DNA from: an uncultured Lachnospiraceae bacterium
GTDB lineage: Bacteria > Bacillota > Clostridia > Lachnospirales > Lachnospiraceae
Direction of reading: 5' to 3'
NCBI GenBank assembly: GCA_947626915.1
Contig: CANQUA010000034.1
Location: 1-35,957 of the forward strand
Length of the DNA stretch: 35,957 bases
Shown: in pieces, positions 1 to 7,920 of the stretch
Numbering within the stretch: position 1 is the first letter of the stretch
How the letters are laid out: every line of letters starts with the position of its first letter
Position numbers and translations under genes: made by a program
Notes under the pieces: model-generated
Told to the model about the DNA's origin: nothing
The model's input: the letters and a program-made list of their open reading frames with translations, nothing else
Database searches by the model: none

Positions 1-180
1 CATATTTATCAAGAAATTGCAATAGTTTATAAATAATTTCTCACCATATATGACTTAGACTTAAGTTAATGACATTGTTCAAAAGGTTCATTTTCTGTCA
101 AAATGTCCGCCGAATTTTCTTTTTGTTCCTGTTCCCTGGCATCCTGAAAGCGCTCTGTTCTCAGACGCATAAACCGCCTC

Positions 181-386
181 TCTGACTACTCCCGCATATA
201 CATTGAACACTATCCTAAAAAATACGCGTCCCCAACCGGACGAGCCGCCGCTCTGATGATTCCCATAGTATAATATTGTGCGATACCCTGAAAGCACCGC
301 GTTTCCAACCGGACAAACCACTATTCTGATTTTACTCCCAATATACACTGTGTAATATTCTGAAATTGCCGCGTCCCCGACCAGAT
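181..386. repeat. Degenerate ~72-bp tandem repeat, three copies
   Basis: Three imperfect copies begin near 181, 252 and 325. Each starts with TCTGA, continues through an AT-rich stretch with CCC.ATA, and ends with a block like CGCGTCCCCAACCGGAC. A variable spacer of about 10 bp separates the copies. The spacing is about 71 and 73 bp. The copies have diverged, so this is an old duplication or a slowly evolving intergenic array. A minus-strand frame runs through it (88-348), but it lacks a ribosome site and any recognisable fold, so I do not call a gene. Nothing else is visible in 1-446. Confidence 0.6.
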
Positions 387-446
387 TCCCATGTCAGAAA
401 CGCGGCGCTCTGTGCATAAAAAGCGAACGGCCGTCCCATCCCTCTC

Positions 447-986
447 TCAGCCGCGCCCCTCGAAATACTCTTTCGCCAGCAGCGAATAGCAGACCGCGTC
501 AAAGACCTGTCCGTCGTAATGCTCCTGCGTCTTCTCAAGGGTGGTTTCATACTGGAAGCCGCACCGTTCCAGGACCCGCCCCGAGCGCACATTGTGGGGA
601 TAATGGAACGCGGACAGCAGATCGACTTTCTGCTCTTCAAACGCGTACCGGATGATCCGGCTCAGCGCCTCCGTCATATATCCCCTCCCCCAATAGTCCT
701 TGGACAGGACGTACGACACATATTTCGCGTAATACTTTCCCCGGTTCTCATCCGGGGCCATTTTGATCCAGCCGATCACCTTTCCATTCTCTTTCAGCTC
801 AATCGCCCAGTTTTCCGGATCGGATATCATCGCATCCAGCTTTTCCCGGGATTCTTCTCTATTCTCATGCGGCTTCCAGCCCTGCAGGATCCCGGCGTCC
901 CGGTACCGGGCAAATTCGTACAGGTCGTCCAGGTCTTCCCGCCTCCAGCCCCGCAGAAGCAGCCTCTCTGTTTCCAACGCTTTCAT
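447..986 (-). CDS. GNAT family N-acetyltransferase (RimJ/RimL-like)
   Basis: The 179-residue product has the usual length of a single-domain GNAT enzyme, which transfers acetyl from acetyl-CoA to an amine. It opens with the family-typical ETERLLLRGWRREDL. The acetyl-CoA pyrophosphate loop is visible as YWGRGYMTEA near residues 100-110. The C-terminal NVRSGRVLERCGFQYE is the conserved element of the RimJ/RimL branch, whose members acetylate ribosomal protein N-termini, antibiotics or small metabolites. The substrate cannot be read from sequence. The ATG at 986 follows GGAGG at good spacing. The gene lies about 150 bp downstream of the ABC pair and has a possible extended -10 of its own, so it may be transcribed separately. 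Confidence 0.9.
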   Translation of the reverse strand: MKALETERLLLRGWRREDLDDLYEFARYRDAGILQGWKPHENREESREKLDAMISDPENWAIELKENGKVIGWIKMAPDENRGKYYAKYVSYVLSKDYWGRGYMTEALSRIIRYAFEEQKVDLLSAFHYPHNVRSGRVLERCGFQYETTLEKTQEHYDGQVFDAVCYSLLAKEYFEGRG

Positions 987-1071
987 CTGATTTTTCCTCC
1001 GTCTCTTTCATACTTTCTTTATCCCTCCAAACGCGGCGGTGGTATGCTGCAAAAACCGCATCCCTCACATC

Positions 1072-1080
1072 AGTATAACA
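1072..1080 (-). promoter_or_regulatory. Candidate extended -10 promoter for the acetyltransferase
   Basis: On the minus strand the sequence TGT-TATACT forms an extended -10 element about 85 bp upstream of the acetyltransferase start. No convincing -35 hexamer is present, which is common for extended -10 promoters. Confidence 0.4.
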
Positions 1081-1132
1081 CACTTTTCCCCAAAGCGGCG
1101 TCTTCTTCTATGAAAAGAGAACGATCCCGCTC

Positions 1133-3046
1133 TCACGTCTCCGCCACATAATGCTGCGCCTGCGCCGTCCACAGCTCGTAATACTTCCCGCCGGTCTGTC
1201 CCATCAGCTCCTCATGGCTGCCCCGCTGCACCAGACGGCCCCGGTCGAACACGGCGATGTCCCGGCAGAAGCGGCAGGACGACATCCGGTGGGAGATGTA
1301 GACCGTCGTGCGGTCCGCTACCAGGTCATTGAAACGCCGGTAGATCTCGTATTCCGAGACCGGGTCCAGCGCGGCGGTCGGCTCGTCCAGGATCACGAGG
1401 GCGGCCCCTTTGCAGACGGCCCGCGCCAGGGCGATCTTCTGCGCCTCGCCGCCGGAGATCTCCACCCCGCCGCTGTCAAAGTTCCGGTACAGGACCGTGT
1501 CCAGACCCTTTTCGTGCCGCTGCAGGAACTCCCCCAGGCCCGCTTTCTCGAGGGCGTCTTTCACTTGCTCCCGGTCGTAATCCTCCGCGACGGCCACATT
1601 CTCCCCGAGCGTGAAAGAAAAGAGCTTAAAATCCTGGAAGACCACCGAGAACAGGGACAGATATTCCCGGTAATCGTACCGCCGGATGTCGATGTCGTTC
1701 ATATAAATCGTCCCCTCGTCCGGGTCGTACAGGCGGCAGAGGAGCTTGATAAACGTGGACTTGCCGCTTCCGTTCATGCCGACTACCGCCAGCTTCTCCC
1801 CCGCCGTAAATTCCATGCTCAGGTCCCGGACCGCCCATTCCTCGCTCCCCGGATAGCGGAACGAGACATGTTCGAACCGGATCCGGTAATCCCCGTCCAT
1901 GCGTTTCTCCACCGGAATACTGCCCCGGCGGTTTCCGCGGACCGGCATATCGAGGAATTCAAAATACCGCTCCAGATAATGGGCGTTGTACCAGAGGCTG
2001 CAGCCCTCCACCGCTACCGCATGCACGGACTGCGCGAGATTTTCCAGCACCTCCACGTACTGCATCATTCCGCCCACCGTGATCCATCCGGCCAGCGCCG
2101 CGGCCGCCGCCACGCAGCGGTTTATGGCCATCACCACTATGTCCCCCGCCTCGAGCAGACAGCCCAGCCGCATACATTTCCGGTTCCTCTCATCCAGCAT
2201 CCGGTCGTTGAAATGGTGGGAATCCATCAGCTTTCCGATCAGCAGCCGGCCCAGCTGAAAGATCCGGATCTCTTTCCCTCTCTGATAATCCCCGAAATAC
2301 TCCATATATCCGTCCCGCTGCACGCAGTTCTCGCTGATCTTTTCCTGGCACTCCTCAAAGCATTTCTGAATCCCGCCGTCGCAATATGCCGACAGCCAGA
2401 TCCCAAACAGGGAAAACGCCAGCCCCGCGATCAGCCAGCCCCGCATCGCATGGGTCCGCATAAATACCTCCGCAAAAACTCCCAGGGCGATCCCGATGGA
2501 AAGGAGGTTGGCGAACACATCGGGGAGCATGGCGAGCGCCGACAGATTTTTGCCGTCGTTAAACGTTTCCCTCTCCACGCGCTTATAGCCGGCCTGCACT
2601 TTCTCGCTCTCCAGCGCCTCATAATCCAGGCTCATCAGCTTCTCCCCGAAGATCATTCTCTGCCGGAAACGGAACCCAAAGCCCAGTCCCGCATTTTCCG
2701 TGCCGATCAGATGCCGCAGCAGGCCGATCAGGGCGTTCCCGCCCAGAAGCGCCGCCGCCGTCAGAAACAGCTTCGCCGGATCCCGGTCGTACAGGACCGC
2801 GTCCAAAAGCCTCGCGGAGAAAATGATGTTCCAGTAATTGCTGCAGACATTCAGCAGAGGGAACGTGTAGTCTAAGATCGTATAGCCTTTCGCGACTTTC
2901 CACACCAGCCGCTGGGCCCGCCAGTTCAGCCGGAACGATTTTACCGCCTGGCGCCGCAGAGCGGCCGCCCGGTTTCGAACCGTACCCGCCGCTTCCGGGC
3001 CTGTCCGCCCGTTTTCATTTCCGGTTTTCTTCTCATCCGCCGACAT
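1133..3046 (-). CDS. ABC exporter half-transporter (permease plus ATPase), second of pair
   Basis: The 637-residue product is a type IV ABC exporter half-transporter, with an N-terminal membrane domain of about 370 residues followed by a complete nucleotide-binding domain. Walker A (GMNGSGKST) lies near residue 425, the ISGGE signature near 530, Walker B (LVILDEPTAALD) near 552 and the H-loop (YISHR) near 584. All catalytic elements look intact, so this half should hydrolyse ATP. The ATG at 3046 follows GGGAGG and overlaps the end of the upstream half-transporter by 14 bp. That implies translational coupling and a heterodimer. There is no C39 peptidase domain, so a bacteriocin-processing role is not indicated. 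Substrate unknown; peptide, lipid or drug are all possible. Confidence 0.93.
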   Translation of the reverse strand: MSADEKKTGNENGRTGPEAAGTVRNRAAALRRQAVKSFRLNWRAQRLVWKVAKGYTILDYTFPLLNVCSNYWNIIFSARLLDAVLYDRDPAKLFLTAAALLGGNALIGLLRHLIGTENAGLGFGFRFRQRMIFGEKLMSLDYEALESEKVQAGYKRVERETFNDGKNLSALAMLPDVFANLLSIGIALGVFAEVFMRTHAMRGWLIAGLAFSLFGIWLSAYCDGGIQKCFEECQEKISENCVQRDGYMEYFGDYQRGKEIRIFQLGRLLIGKLMDSHHFNDRMLDERNRKCMRLGCLLEAGDIVVMAINRCVAAAAALAGWITVGGMMQYVEVLENLAQSVHAVAVEGCSLWYNAHYLERYFEFLDMPVRGNRRGSIPVEKRMDGDYRIRFEHVSFRYPGSEEWAVRDLSMEFTAGEKLAVVGMNGSGKSTFIKLLCRLYDPDEGTIYMNDIDIRRYDYREYLSLFSVVFQDFKLFSFTLGENVAVAEDYDREQVKDALEKAGLGEFLQRHEKGLDTVLYRNFDSGGVEISGGEAQKIALARAVCKGAALVILDEPTAALDPVSEYEIYRRFNDLVADRTTVYISHRMSSCRFCRDIAVFDRGRLVQRGSHEELMGQTGGKYYELWTAQAQHYVAET

Positions 3047-5162
3047 AACCGCTCACCTCCCACGACGGGTCCAGCTGCGAGGAAAATTCCTCCGACCTGT
3101 CATTCTGATAATAATGGCTCTGGATCCGGAAGAGCCGGTAATACGCGCCTTTCTTCTCCATCAATTCCTCGTGGCTGCCCTCCTCGACGATCCGTCCCTC
3201 TTCCATCATCAGGATCCGGTCGCAGAAACGGGTGCTGGCCAGACGGTGGGAAATATAGACCGACGTCCGGTTCTCCGTGAGTCTGCCGTAGCTCTGATAC
3301 AATTCATTTTCCGCAATCGCGTCCAGCGCCGCGGTAGGCTCGTCCAGAATCAGGATCGGGGCGTCCCGGTAAATGGCCCGCGCCAGCAGCAGCTTCTGCG
3401 TCTCTCCGCCTGAGAGATTCCGCCCCTCGCGAAACATCGATTTGGGGATCCGCGTATCCATTCCCTGCGGCAGCGCCTCCACCGTTTCCCCAAGCCCCGC
3501 CTCTTCCAGGCTTCGGCGCACCCGGTCCCGGTCCATCTGCTCCGCCCCGCAGCACGCCACGTTTTCCGCGATGGTCCCCGGCATCACCACATAATCCTGA
3601 AACGCCACGGAAAACATCCGGTAATACGCCTCCGGCTCCCAGTTCCCGCTGGGGATCCCGCCGATGCTAAGCTGCCCTTCCGTCGGCCGGTACATGCCGC
3701 AGAGAAGCTTGACCAGCGTAGTCTTGCCCGCGCCGTTCAAACCCACGACGGCGATCCGCTCCCCGGCCCGGATCTGCAGGTCGATCCCGCTGACGGCGCA
3801 TTTCTCCGCCCCGGGATAGGAGTAGGAAACATGGGAAAATGTGATGGACGGGGCGCCCGTAAGCGGGGGAAGCGGCGCCGCGGCCGCGTCCGGTCCTTCG
3901 CCGCGCCCCGGCGTCCCGGTCCTATGTCCTTTCTCGCCGGGCCTCAGCACTCCAACCGCACCCGTTTCTCCGACATCTCCCGGCGTTCCGGCCGCACGCT
4001 CTTTCACGCCGGACCTCAATCCCCCGGCCTCATGCCCTTTCACGCCGGGCCTTAATTCTCCGTCCCCGTGTCCTTTCTCGCCGGGCCTCAGCACTCCAAC
4101 CGCACCCGTTTCTCCGACATCTCCCGGCGTTCCGGCCGTACGCTCTTTCACGCCGCGCCCCAATTCTCCAACCACTTCCCGGTAATCGGCGATGGAGAGC
4201 ATCGACTCCCGCAGTTTTCCGATCCCGCTGCCCAGCTGGAAGATCGTGCTGCTCATGCTCAGGGCCGCCGCCACATACATGGCGAATTCGTCGCCCAGGA
4301 TCTGTCCGGCCAGCACGCCGCGGATCAGGATCCAGTAGATCGCCGCCTGTTCCAGCAGAAACGCGCCTCTCGAAACCAGCTCCGCCGCCAACTTCCGCCG
4401 CAGCTCTTTCCGGTTCCACCGGCCGCGCTCTTCCATATAACGGCTGCATTTGGGCAACAGCCATTCCTCCGTCGCGTACAGCCTCTGGTCTTTCGCGCTG
4501 CCGAAATCGCAGGTAAGCCCGGAAATATACTGGATCTTCCGCTCCAGGATCTCCCATTGGCCGCGGTTCTTCTTCGTCCACCGGACCTGCCTCTGCCCCG
4601 CCTGCTGCTGGATCAGGGAGCCAACAAGCATCAGCACGACCACCATAGGATGCAGGGTAACCAGGATCCCGCCCAGAATCAGAAACTTCAGCACGTTCGT
4701 GATCCACATGACAGATTCCATGATGCAGACGCACGCGTCCCGGCTCCAGTGGTGGTACAGCTCTTTCGCCCGCTCGATCTTCCCGCGGTATGCGGGATCC
4801 TCCAGATTGCTGTAAGCGGTCGTGCAAAGCTGCCGCAGCACCTTTTCCTCCAGGATATGCCGCAGCCTCAGGCACTGGTTTTTCAGCGGCAGGCTGCAGC
4901 TGGAACTCATCCGGGCCAGAAACAGCAGCGCGCAGACGCCGGCCACTGACCCCACCAGCCGTCCGGGTTCCGCGCCCTCCGTCACCAGTTCCACCAGCAG
5001 CTTCGGCAGCCAGACCAAAAGGCACGCCTCCGCGACCGTCCCCGCCATCCGCATCAGGATCAGCCAGATATTGCGCTGATCAGCGCGGAACAGTTCGCGG
5101 TAAAGATAAGCGTAGTTGGCGAATATGCCGCCGTTCTTTCGTTTCAATACAGAATCCTCCAT
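3033..5162 (-). CDS. ABC exporter half-transporter with repetitive linker, first of pair
   Basis: This 709-residue half-transporter has a membrane domain over about residues 30-330 and a nucleotide-binding domain over about 440-700. The latter has Walker A (GLNGAGKTT) near 477, LSGGE near 584, ILILDEPTAALD near 605 and YISHR near 638. The length exceeds the usual ~600 residues because of a Gly/Pro/Lys/Glu-rich linker at about 331-437. It contains two 48-residue copies sharing GTPGDVGETGAVGVLRPGEKGH, and shorter LR(P/S)GxKG units. Both halves of the pair keep a catalytic-type Walker B glutamate region. The ATG at 5162 follows GGAGGAACCGG. The linker is probably disordered and placed on the cytoplasmic side between the two domains. 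It may tolerate copy-number change. Confidence 0.92.
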   Translation of the reverse strand: MEDSVLKRKNGGIFANYAYLYRELFRADQRNIWLILMRMAGTVAEACLLVWLPKLLVELVTEGAEPGRLVGSVAGVCALLFLARMSSSCSLPLKNQCLRLRHILEEKVLRQLCTTAYSNLEDPAYRGKIERAKELYHHWSRDACVCIMESVMWITNVLKFLILGGILVTLHPMVVVLMLVGSLIQQQAGQRQVRWTKKNRGQWEILERKIQYISGLTCDFGSAKDQRLYATEEWLLPKCSRYMEERGRWNRKELRRKLAAELVSRGAFLLEQAAIYWILIRGVLAGQILGDEFAMYVAAALSMSSTIFQLGSGIGKLRESMLSIADYREVVGELGRGVKERTAGTPGDVGETGAVGVLRPGEKGHGDGELRPGVKGHEAGGLRSGVKERAAGTPGDVGETGAVGVLRPGEKGHRTGTPGRGEGPDAAAAPLPPLTGAPSITFSHVSYSYPGAEKCAVSGIDLQIRAGERIAVVGLNGAGKTTLVKLLCGMYRPTEGQLSIGGIPSGNWEPEAYYRMFSVAFQDYVVMPGTIAENVACCGAEQMDRDRVRRSLEEAGLGETVEALPQGMDTRIPKSMFREGRNLSGGETQKLLLARAIYRDAPILILDEPTAALDAIAENELYQSYGRLTENRTSVYISHRLASTRFCDRILMMEEGRIVEEGSHEELMEKKGAYYRLFRIQSHYYQNDRSEEFSSQLDPSWEVSGYVGG
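3925..4155. repeat. Coding minisatellite: 144-bp repeat with ~36-bp sub-repeats
   Basis: An 87-bp block at 3925-4011 recurs at 4069-4155 with a single visible base difference, offset by exactly 144 bp (48 codons). Between them are shorter in-frame units of about 36 bp encoding LR(P/S)GxKGxxxxG. All units are multiples of three, so gain or loss of copies would keep the ABC protein in frame. The near identity of the long copies points to recent duplication or gene conversion. Confidence 0.85.
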
Positions 5163-5192
5163 CCGGTTCCTCCTCCCTACGGTTAAATGGTT

Positions 5193-5238
5193 CCTGACGG
5201 GATGTGATTTCCTCGTATCGGACGCGCCTCCCGTCAGG
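5193..5238. promoter_or_regulatory. Inverted repeat in the ABC transporter leader
   Basis: CCTGACGGGA at 5193-5202 pairs perfectly with TCCCGTCAGG at 5229-5238 across a 26-nt loop. Partial outer pairing (ATGG/CCAT) extends it. It sits about 30-75 nt upstream of the first ABC gene on the minus strand. There is no T-run after it, so it looks more like a leader structure or regulator site than a terminator. Confidence 0.5.
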
Positions 5239-5528
5239 CAGGAGCCATTTCTTCCCTAAGTCTTACTTTCTCCATCCTTAAACCGGCCATGCGGCGCACG
5301 CACGCAGAAACGGCAGTCCCGTCCTGTCAGGAGGACCCATGTGCAAAAGCCGCACGGCCGGCCGGGACCGGGATACGATTGGCGGCGCTTTTCCCGGTTC
5401 AGCCCGATCTTATCATATTCTGTCCGTTTCCGGCCCGTTTCCGCGCCAACGGTAGTCCTGGGAACGCGAATTGCCGCTGCGGGAATCACAGCGGCAACGA
5501 TAAACCAAAATCTTTTCAATGCTTTTCT

Positions 5529-5552
5529 AAAAAAACTTTTCCGCTCCTGCGG
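5529..5552 (-). terminator. Weak candidate terminator hairpin
   Basis: On the minus strand CCGC-AGGA-GCGG is followed by AAAAG and then seven T. The stem is only 4-5 bp. It lies 150 bp downstream of the hybrid kinase stop and could end that transcript. Confidence 0.3.
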
Positions 5553-5629
5553 CTTATAAAAAATGGCGGGAATTTCTTCCGTTCCTGCGGCGGTCCAAAA
5601 AGCTTCCGCTCAGACCCAAACCGTAAATC

Positions 5630-5644
5630 AATACAGTCTGTATT
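5630..5644. promoter_or_regulatory. 15-bp perfect palindrome
   Basis: AATACAG-T-CTGTATT is a perfect odd-length palindrome, the form of a dimeric regulator site. It resembles TACA/TGTA operators of BlaI/CopY type, but its centre is three bases instead of two. It could equally be a short RNA hairpin in the 3' region of the hybrid kinase transcript. Confidence 0.35.
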
Positions 5645-5703
5645 CTATCTATACAATACCCTGACTGCGCCCCTGTTTCACGCACGATTTTCGGCTCTCT
5701 CCC

Positions 5704-7920
5704 TCACTGCCCCCTCTTCCGCCTGTCCAAAATCTCGCTCAGCGTAGCGTACACCGCGGCGATCTCCAGCGGCTTCGGGATATGGGCGTCCATGCCGGCC
5801 TGGCGGCTCTTTTCCGCGTCTTCAGCAAACGCGTTGGCGGTCATGGCCAGGATCGGGATGGTCCCGGCGTCCGGCCGGTCCATGGCCCGGATGGCCCGGG
5901 CGGCGGCGTAGCCGTCCATGCGCGGCATCTGGATATCCATGAGGATCAGGTCGAAATAGCCCGGTTCGGACTGCCCGAAAAGTTCCACCGCCCGCTGGCC
6001 GTCCTCTGCCTCCACGATCTCCGCCCCGGTCTCTTCTCCCAGCAGTTCCACGGCGATCTCCCGGTTGAGCTCATTGTCTTCCGCCAGAAGGATACGCTTG
6101 CCCCGGAAATCATATTCTGCCTTCGGGACAGCCAGATCCGAAGCCGCCAGATCCTGCTCCCAGACAATGGACCCGGCTCCCTCCACCGTGGAAAAGGGGA
6201 TGCGGACGGAGAAGGTACTGCCCTCCCCGAAGACGCTCTCCAGCTTCACGCTGCCGCCCATCATCTCACTGAACCGCTTCACGATGGACAATCCCAGGCC
6301 GGTGCCGCCAAACTTGTGGGCCACGCCGGAATTTTCCTGCTCAAAAGCCTCGAAAACCTTGTCAAAATTCTCCTCCCTGATGCCAATGCCGGTGTCCGAC
6401 ACCGCAAACACCAGCCAGAGACGGCCTTCCTCCCGCTCCGCCTCGGCGACGCGCAAAACGATCTTCCCGCCGGCAGAAGTAAACTTGATGGCGTTGGACA
6501 GAAGGTTGGACAGAATCTGGTTCAGCCGCAGGGAATCCCCCACCAGCGTCTCATCCACCCGCCCGCTGAGAATGGTCTCGAAACGAAGGCCCTTGGATTC
6601 CGCCTGGGTCCGGTACACACTGACCAGGCTCTCCAGGAAGATGCGCAGGTCGAAAGGCTCGTATTTCATCTCCAGCTTGCCGCTCTCAATCTTCGACATA
6701 TCCAGCACGTCGTTGATCAGGGCCAGCAGGTGCTTGGAGGACAGAGACACTTTTTTCAGGCAGTCGTCCACCTTGGCCGGATTGTCCAGATTCTGCCGGG
6801 CAATGGTGCTCATGCCGATGATGCCGTTCATGGGAGTGCGGATTTCATGGCTCATCCGGCTTAAAAACTCGCTCTTGGCCCGGTTGGCGCTTTCCGCCCG
6901 CTCCTGGGCGGCCACAGCGGCCTCGTTGGCCCGGACCAGGGCGCGGGTGTGCTGCTGCAGATTGATATAATAGGCCAGAAACAGGATCGAAATAGCCGCG
7001 AGGATGATCACCAGCACCACGATCGCGTTCCCGTTCAGCCGCCTGGTCTGGGCGGCCACCATCTGGTCAATCACATCATAAGGAATCTCCAGAAGCATGA
7101 GCCAGCTGGTCCCCTCGATCGGGGCATAGTACATGCACTGAAGATAGCTGCCGGCCTGGAAGATGATCATGCCCGGCAGCCGGGCGGCAAAATCGGCGCG
7201 CACCTGCTCCAGGGAATAGCCCTCATTGAAAGACGCGTAGGCATTCAGCTTGGAGAGAATGTTGGTGCCTGCCGGAAGATCGTCGTTGAAGGTATTGTGG
7301 ATGATAAAGCTGCCGTCCTGGGTGACGATGCTGGCGTAGGTCTGGGCCTCGGGGTTCTGGAGAGCCATACGGGAACTGAACGCCTCGCTGGTCAGGCCGG
7401 CCAGTATGGCCACAAAGGTCCTGTCCCCGAAATCAACCGGATCGATGGTAACGCCCATCATAATCATGTTTTCATTGAGCAGCGCCTCGCTGTACGAAAT
7501 CAGATTGCTCTCTCCCTGGAGCAGTCTGGCCAGGAAGCTTAGCCGGGAAGCGGCGGGCCGGACGCCTTCGGCGCTGTAATAAAGACCGTCCTCGTCCAGA
7601 AAGGCCAGAAACTGGAAATCGTTGTACTCCTCCGATTCCCTGAGAAAACCGGCCAGAGCGTCCTGATCCGTCAAATCCCCGTCATTCAGGCTGCCGGCAA
7701 TGGTGTGCAGCGAGGAGAACCGGGCATTCAGGCCGGTCTCAAAATGGCTGCCGATCTGGGCGGTCATCTCCCGAAGATACATCCGGTTCATCTCCGCCCC
7801 GGAAGACAGCGTGATCTGCGCGGAAGACCGGATCAGCCAGAAAAAGCCTCCGGCGCAGATGGCAAAAATGAAAGCGGTAAGCAGCAGATAGGGCAGGCGG
7901 GTTTTCTTATGCTCAGTCAT
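5704..7920 (-). CDS. dCache hybrid sensor histidine kinase with receiver domain
   Basis: The ~738-residue product has a transmembrane segment near residues 14-31, an extracellular sensor of about 260 residues with double-Cache character, and a second transmembrane segment near 298-318. A HisKA domain ([13 protein letters not shown], phospho-His near 358) and HATPase (N-box [25 protein letters not shown]) follow. The C-terminal receiver has [12 protein letters not shown], phospho-Asp in LMDIQM near 660, and a conserved KP lysine. No Hpt domain or DNA-binding output is present, and no partner regulator follows, so the relay must be completed elsewhere. The ATG at 7920 overlaps the end of the upstream lipoprotein gene by 8 bp, which suggests co-translation. 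That lipoprotein is the likely sensory partner outside the membrane. Confidence 0.92.
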   Translation of the reverse strand: MTEHKKTRLPYLLLTAFIFAICAGGFFWLIRSSAQITLSSGAEMNRMYLREMTAQIGSHFETGLNARFSSLHTIAGSLNDGDLTDQDALAGFLRESEEYNDFQFLAFLDEDGLYYSAEGVRPAASRLSFLARLLQGESNLISYSEALLNENMIMMGVTIDPVDFGDRTFVAILAGLTSEAFSSRMALQNPEAQTYASIVTQDGSFIIHNTFNDDLPAGTNILSKLNAYASFNEGYSLEQVRADFAARLPGMIIFQAGSYLQCMYYAPIEGTSWLMLLEIPYDVIDQMVAAQTRRLNGNAIVVLVIILAAISILFLAYYINLQQHTRALVRANEAAVAAQERAESANRAKSEFLSRMSHEIRTPMNGIIGMSTIARQNLDNPAKVDDCLKKVSLSSKHLLALINDVLDMSKIESGKLEMKYEPFDLRIFLESLVSVYRTQAESKGLRFETILSGRVDETLVGDSLRLNQILSNLLSNAIKFTSAGGKIVLRVAEAEREEGRLWLVFAVSDTGIGIREENFDKVFEAFEQENSGVAHKFGGTGLGLSIVKRFSEMMGGSVKLESVFGEGSTFSVRIPFSTVEGAGSIVWEQDLAASDLAVPKAEYDFRGKRILLAEDNELNREIAVELLGEETGAEIVEAEDGQRAVELFGQSEPGYFDLILMDIQMPRMDGYAAARAIRAMDRPDAGTIPILAMTANAFAEDAEKSRQAGMDAHIPKPLEIAAVYATLSEILDRRKRGQ

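Larger units (their letters stand above)
5163..5703. other. Intergenic leader and spacer, no gene
   Basis: The stretch separates the hybrid kinase stop from the ABC operon start. No reading frame here has both a ribosome site and a recognisable protein. It holds the inverted repeat at 5193-5238 in the presumed ABC leader, a 15-bp palindrome at 5630-5644, and two copies of TTCCG(C/T)TCCTGCGG at 5539 and 5577. One of these forms a small hairpin next to a T-run on the minus strand. Confidence 0.6.

Noticed and set aside
88-348. 86-codon minus-strand frame over the tandem repeat
   Set aside because: No ribosome site and no recognisable protein features; it is explained by the 72-bp repeat.
1151-2875. 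Long plus-strand open frame opposite the ABC transporter gene
   Set aside because: It mirrors a firmly identified gene. High GC at third positions produces long antisense frames throughout the GC-rich parts (also 4068-4949, 5782-6864, 12110-13183, 13902-15095, 31825-33099). None has a ribosome site with a recognisable domain.
1133-5162. Lantibiotic or bacteriocin export cluster
   Set aside because: No C39 peptidase domain, no LanM/LanB-type enzyme and no small precursor peptide with a double-glycine leader is visible nearby.
5256-5519. 87-codon minus-strand frame in the ABC leader region
   Set aside because: No ribosome site at the start and no recognisable features; the hydrophobic N-terminal stretch alone is not enough.
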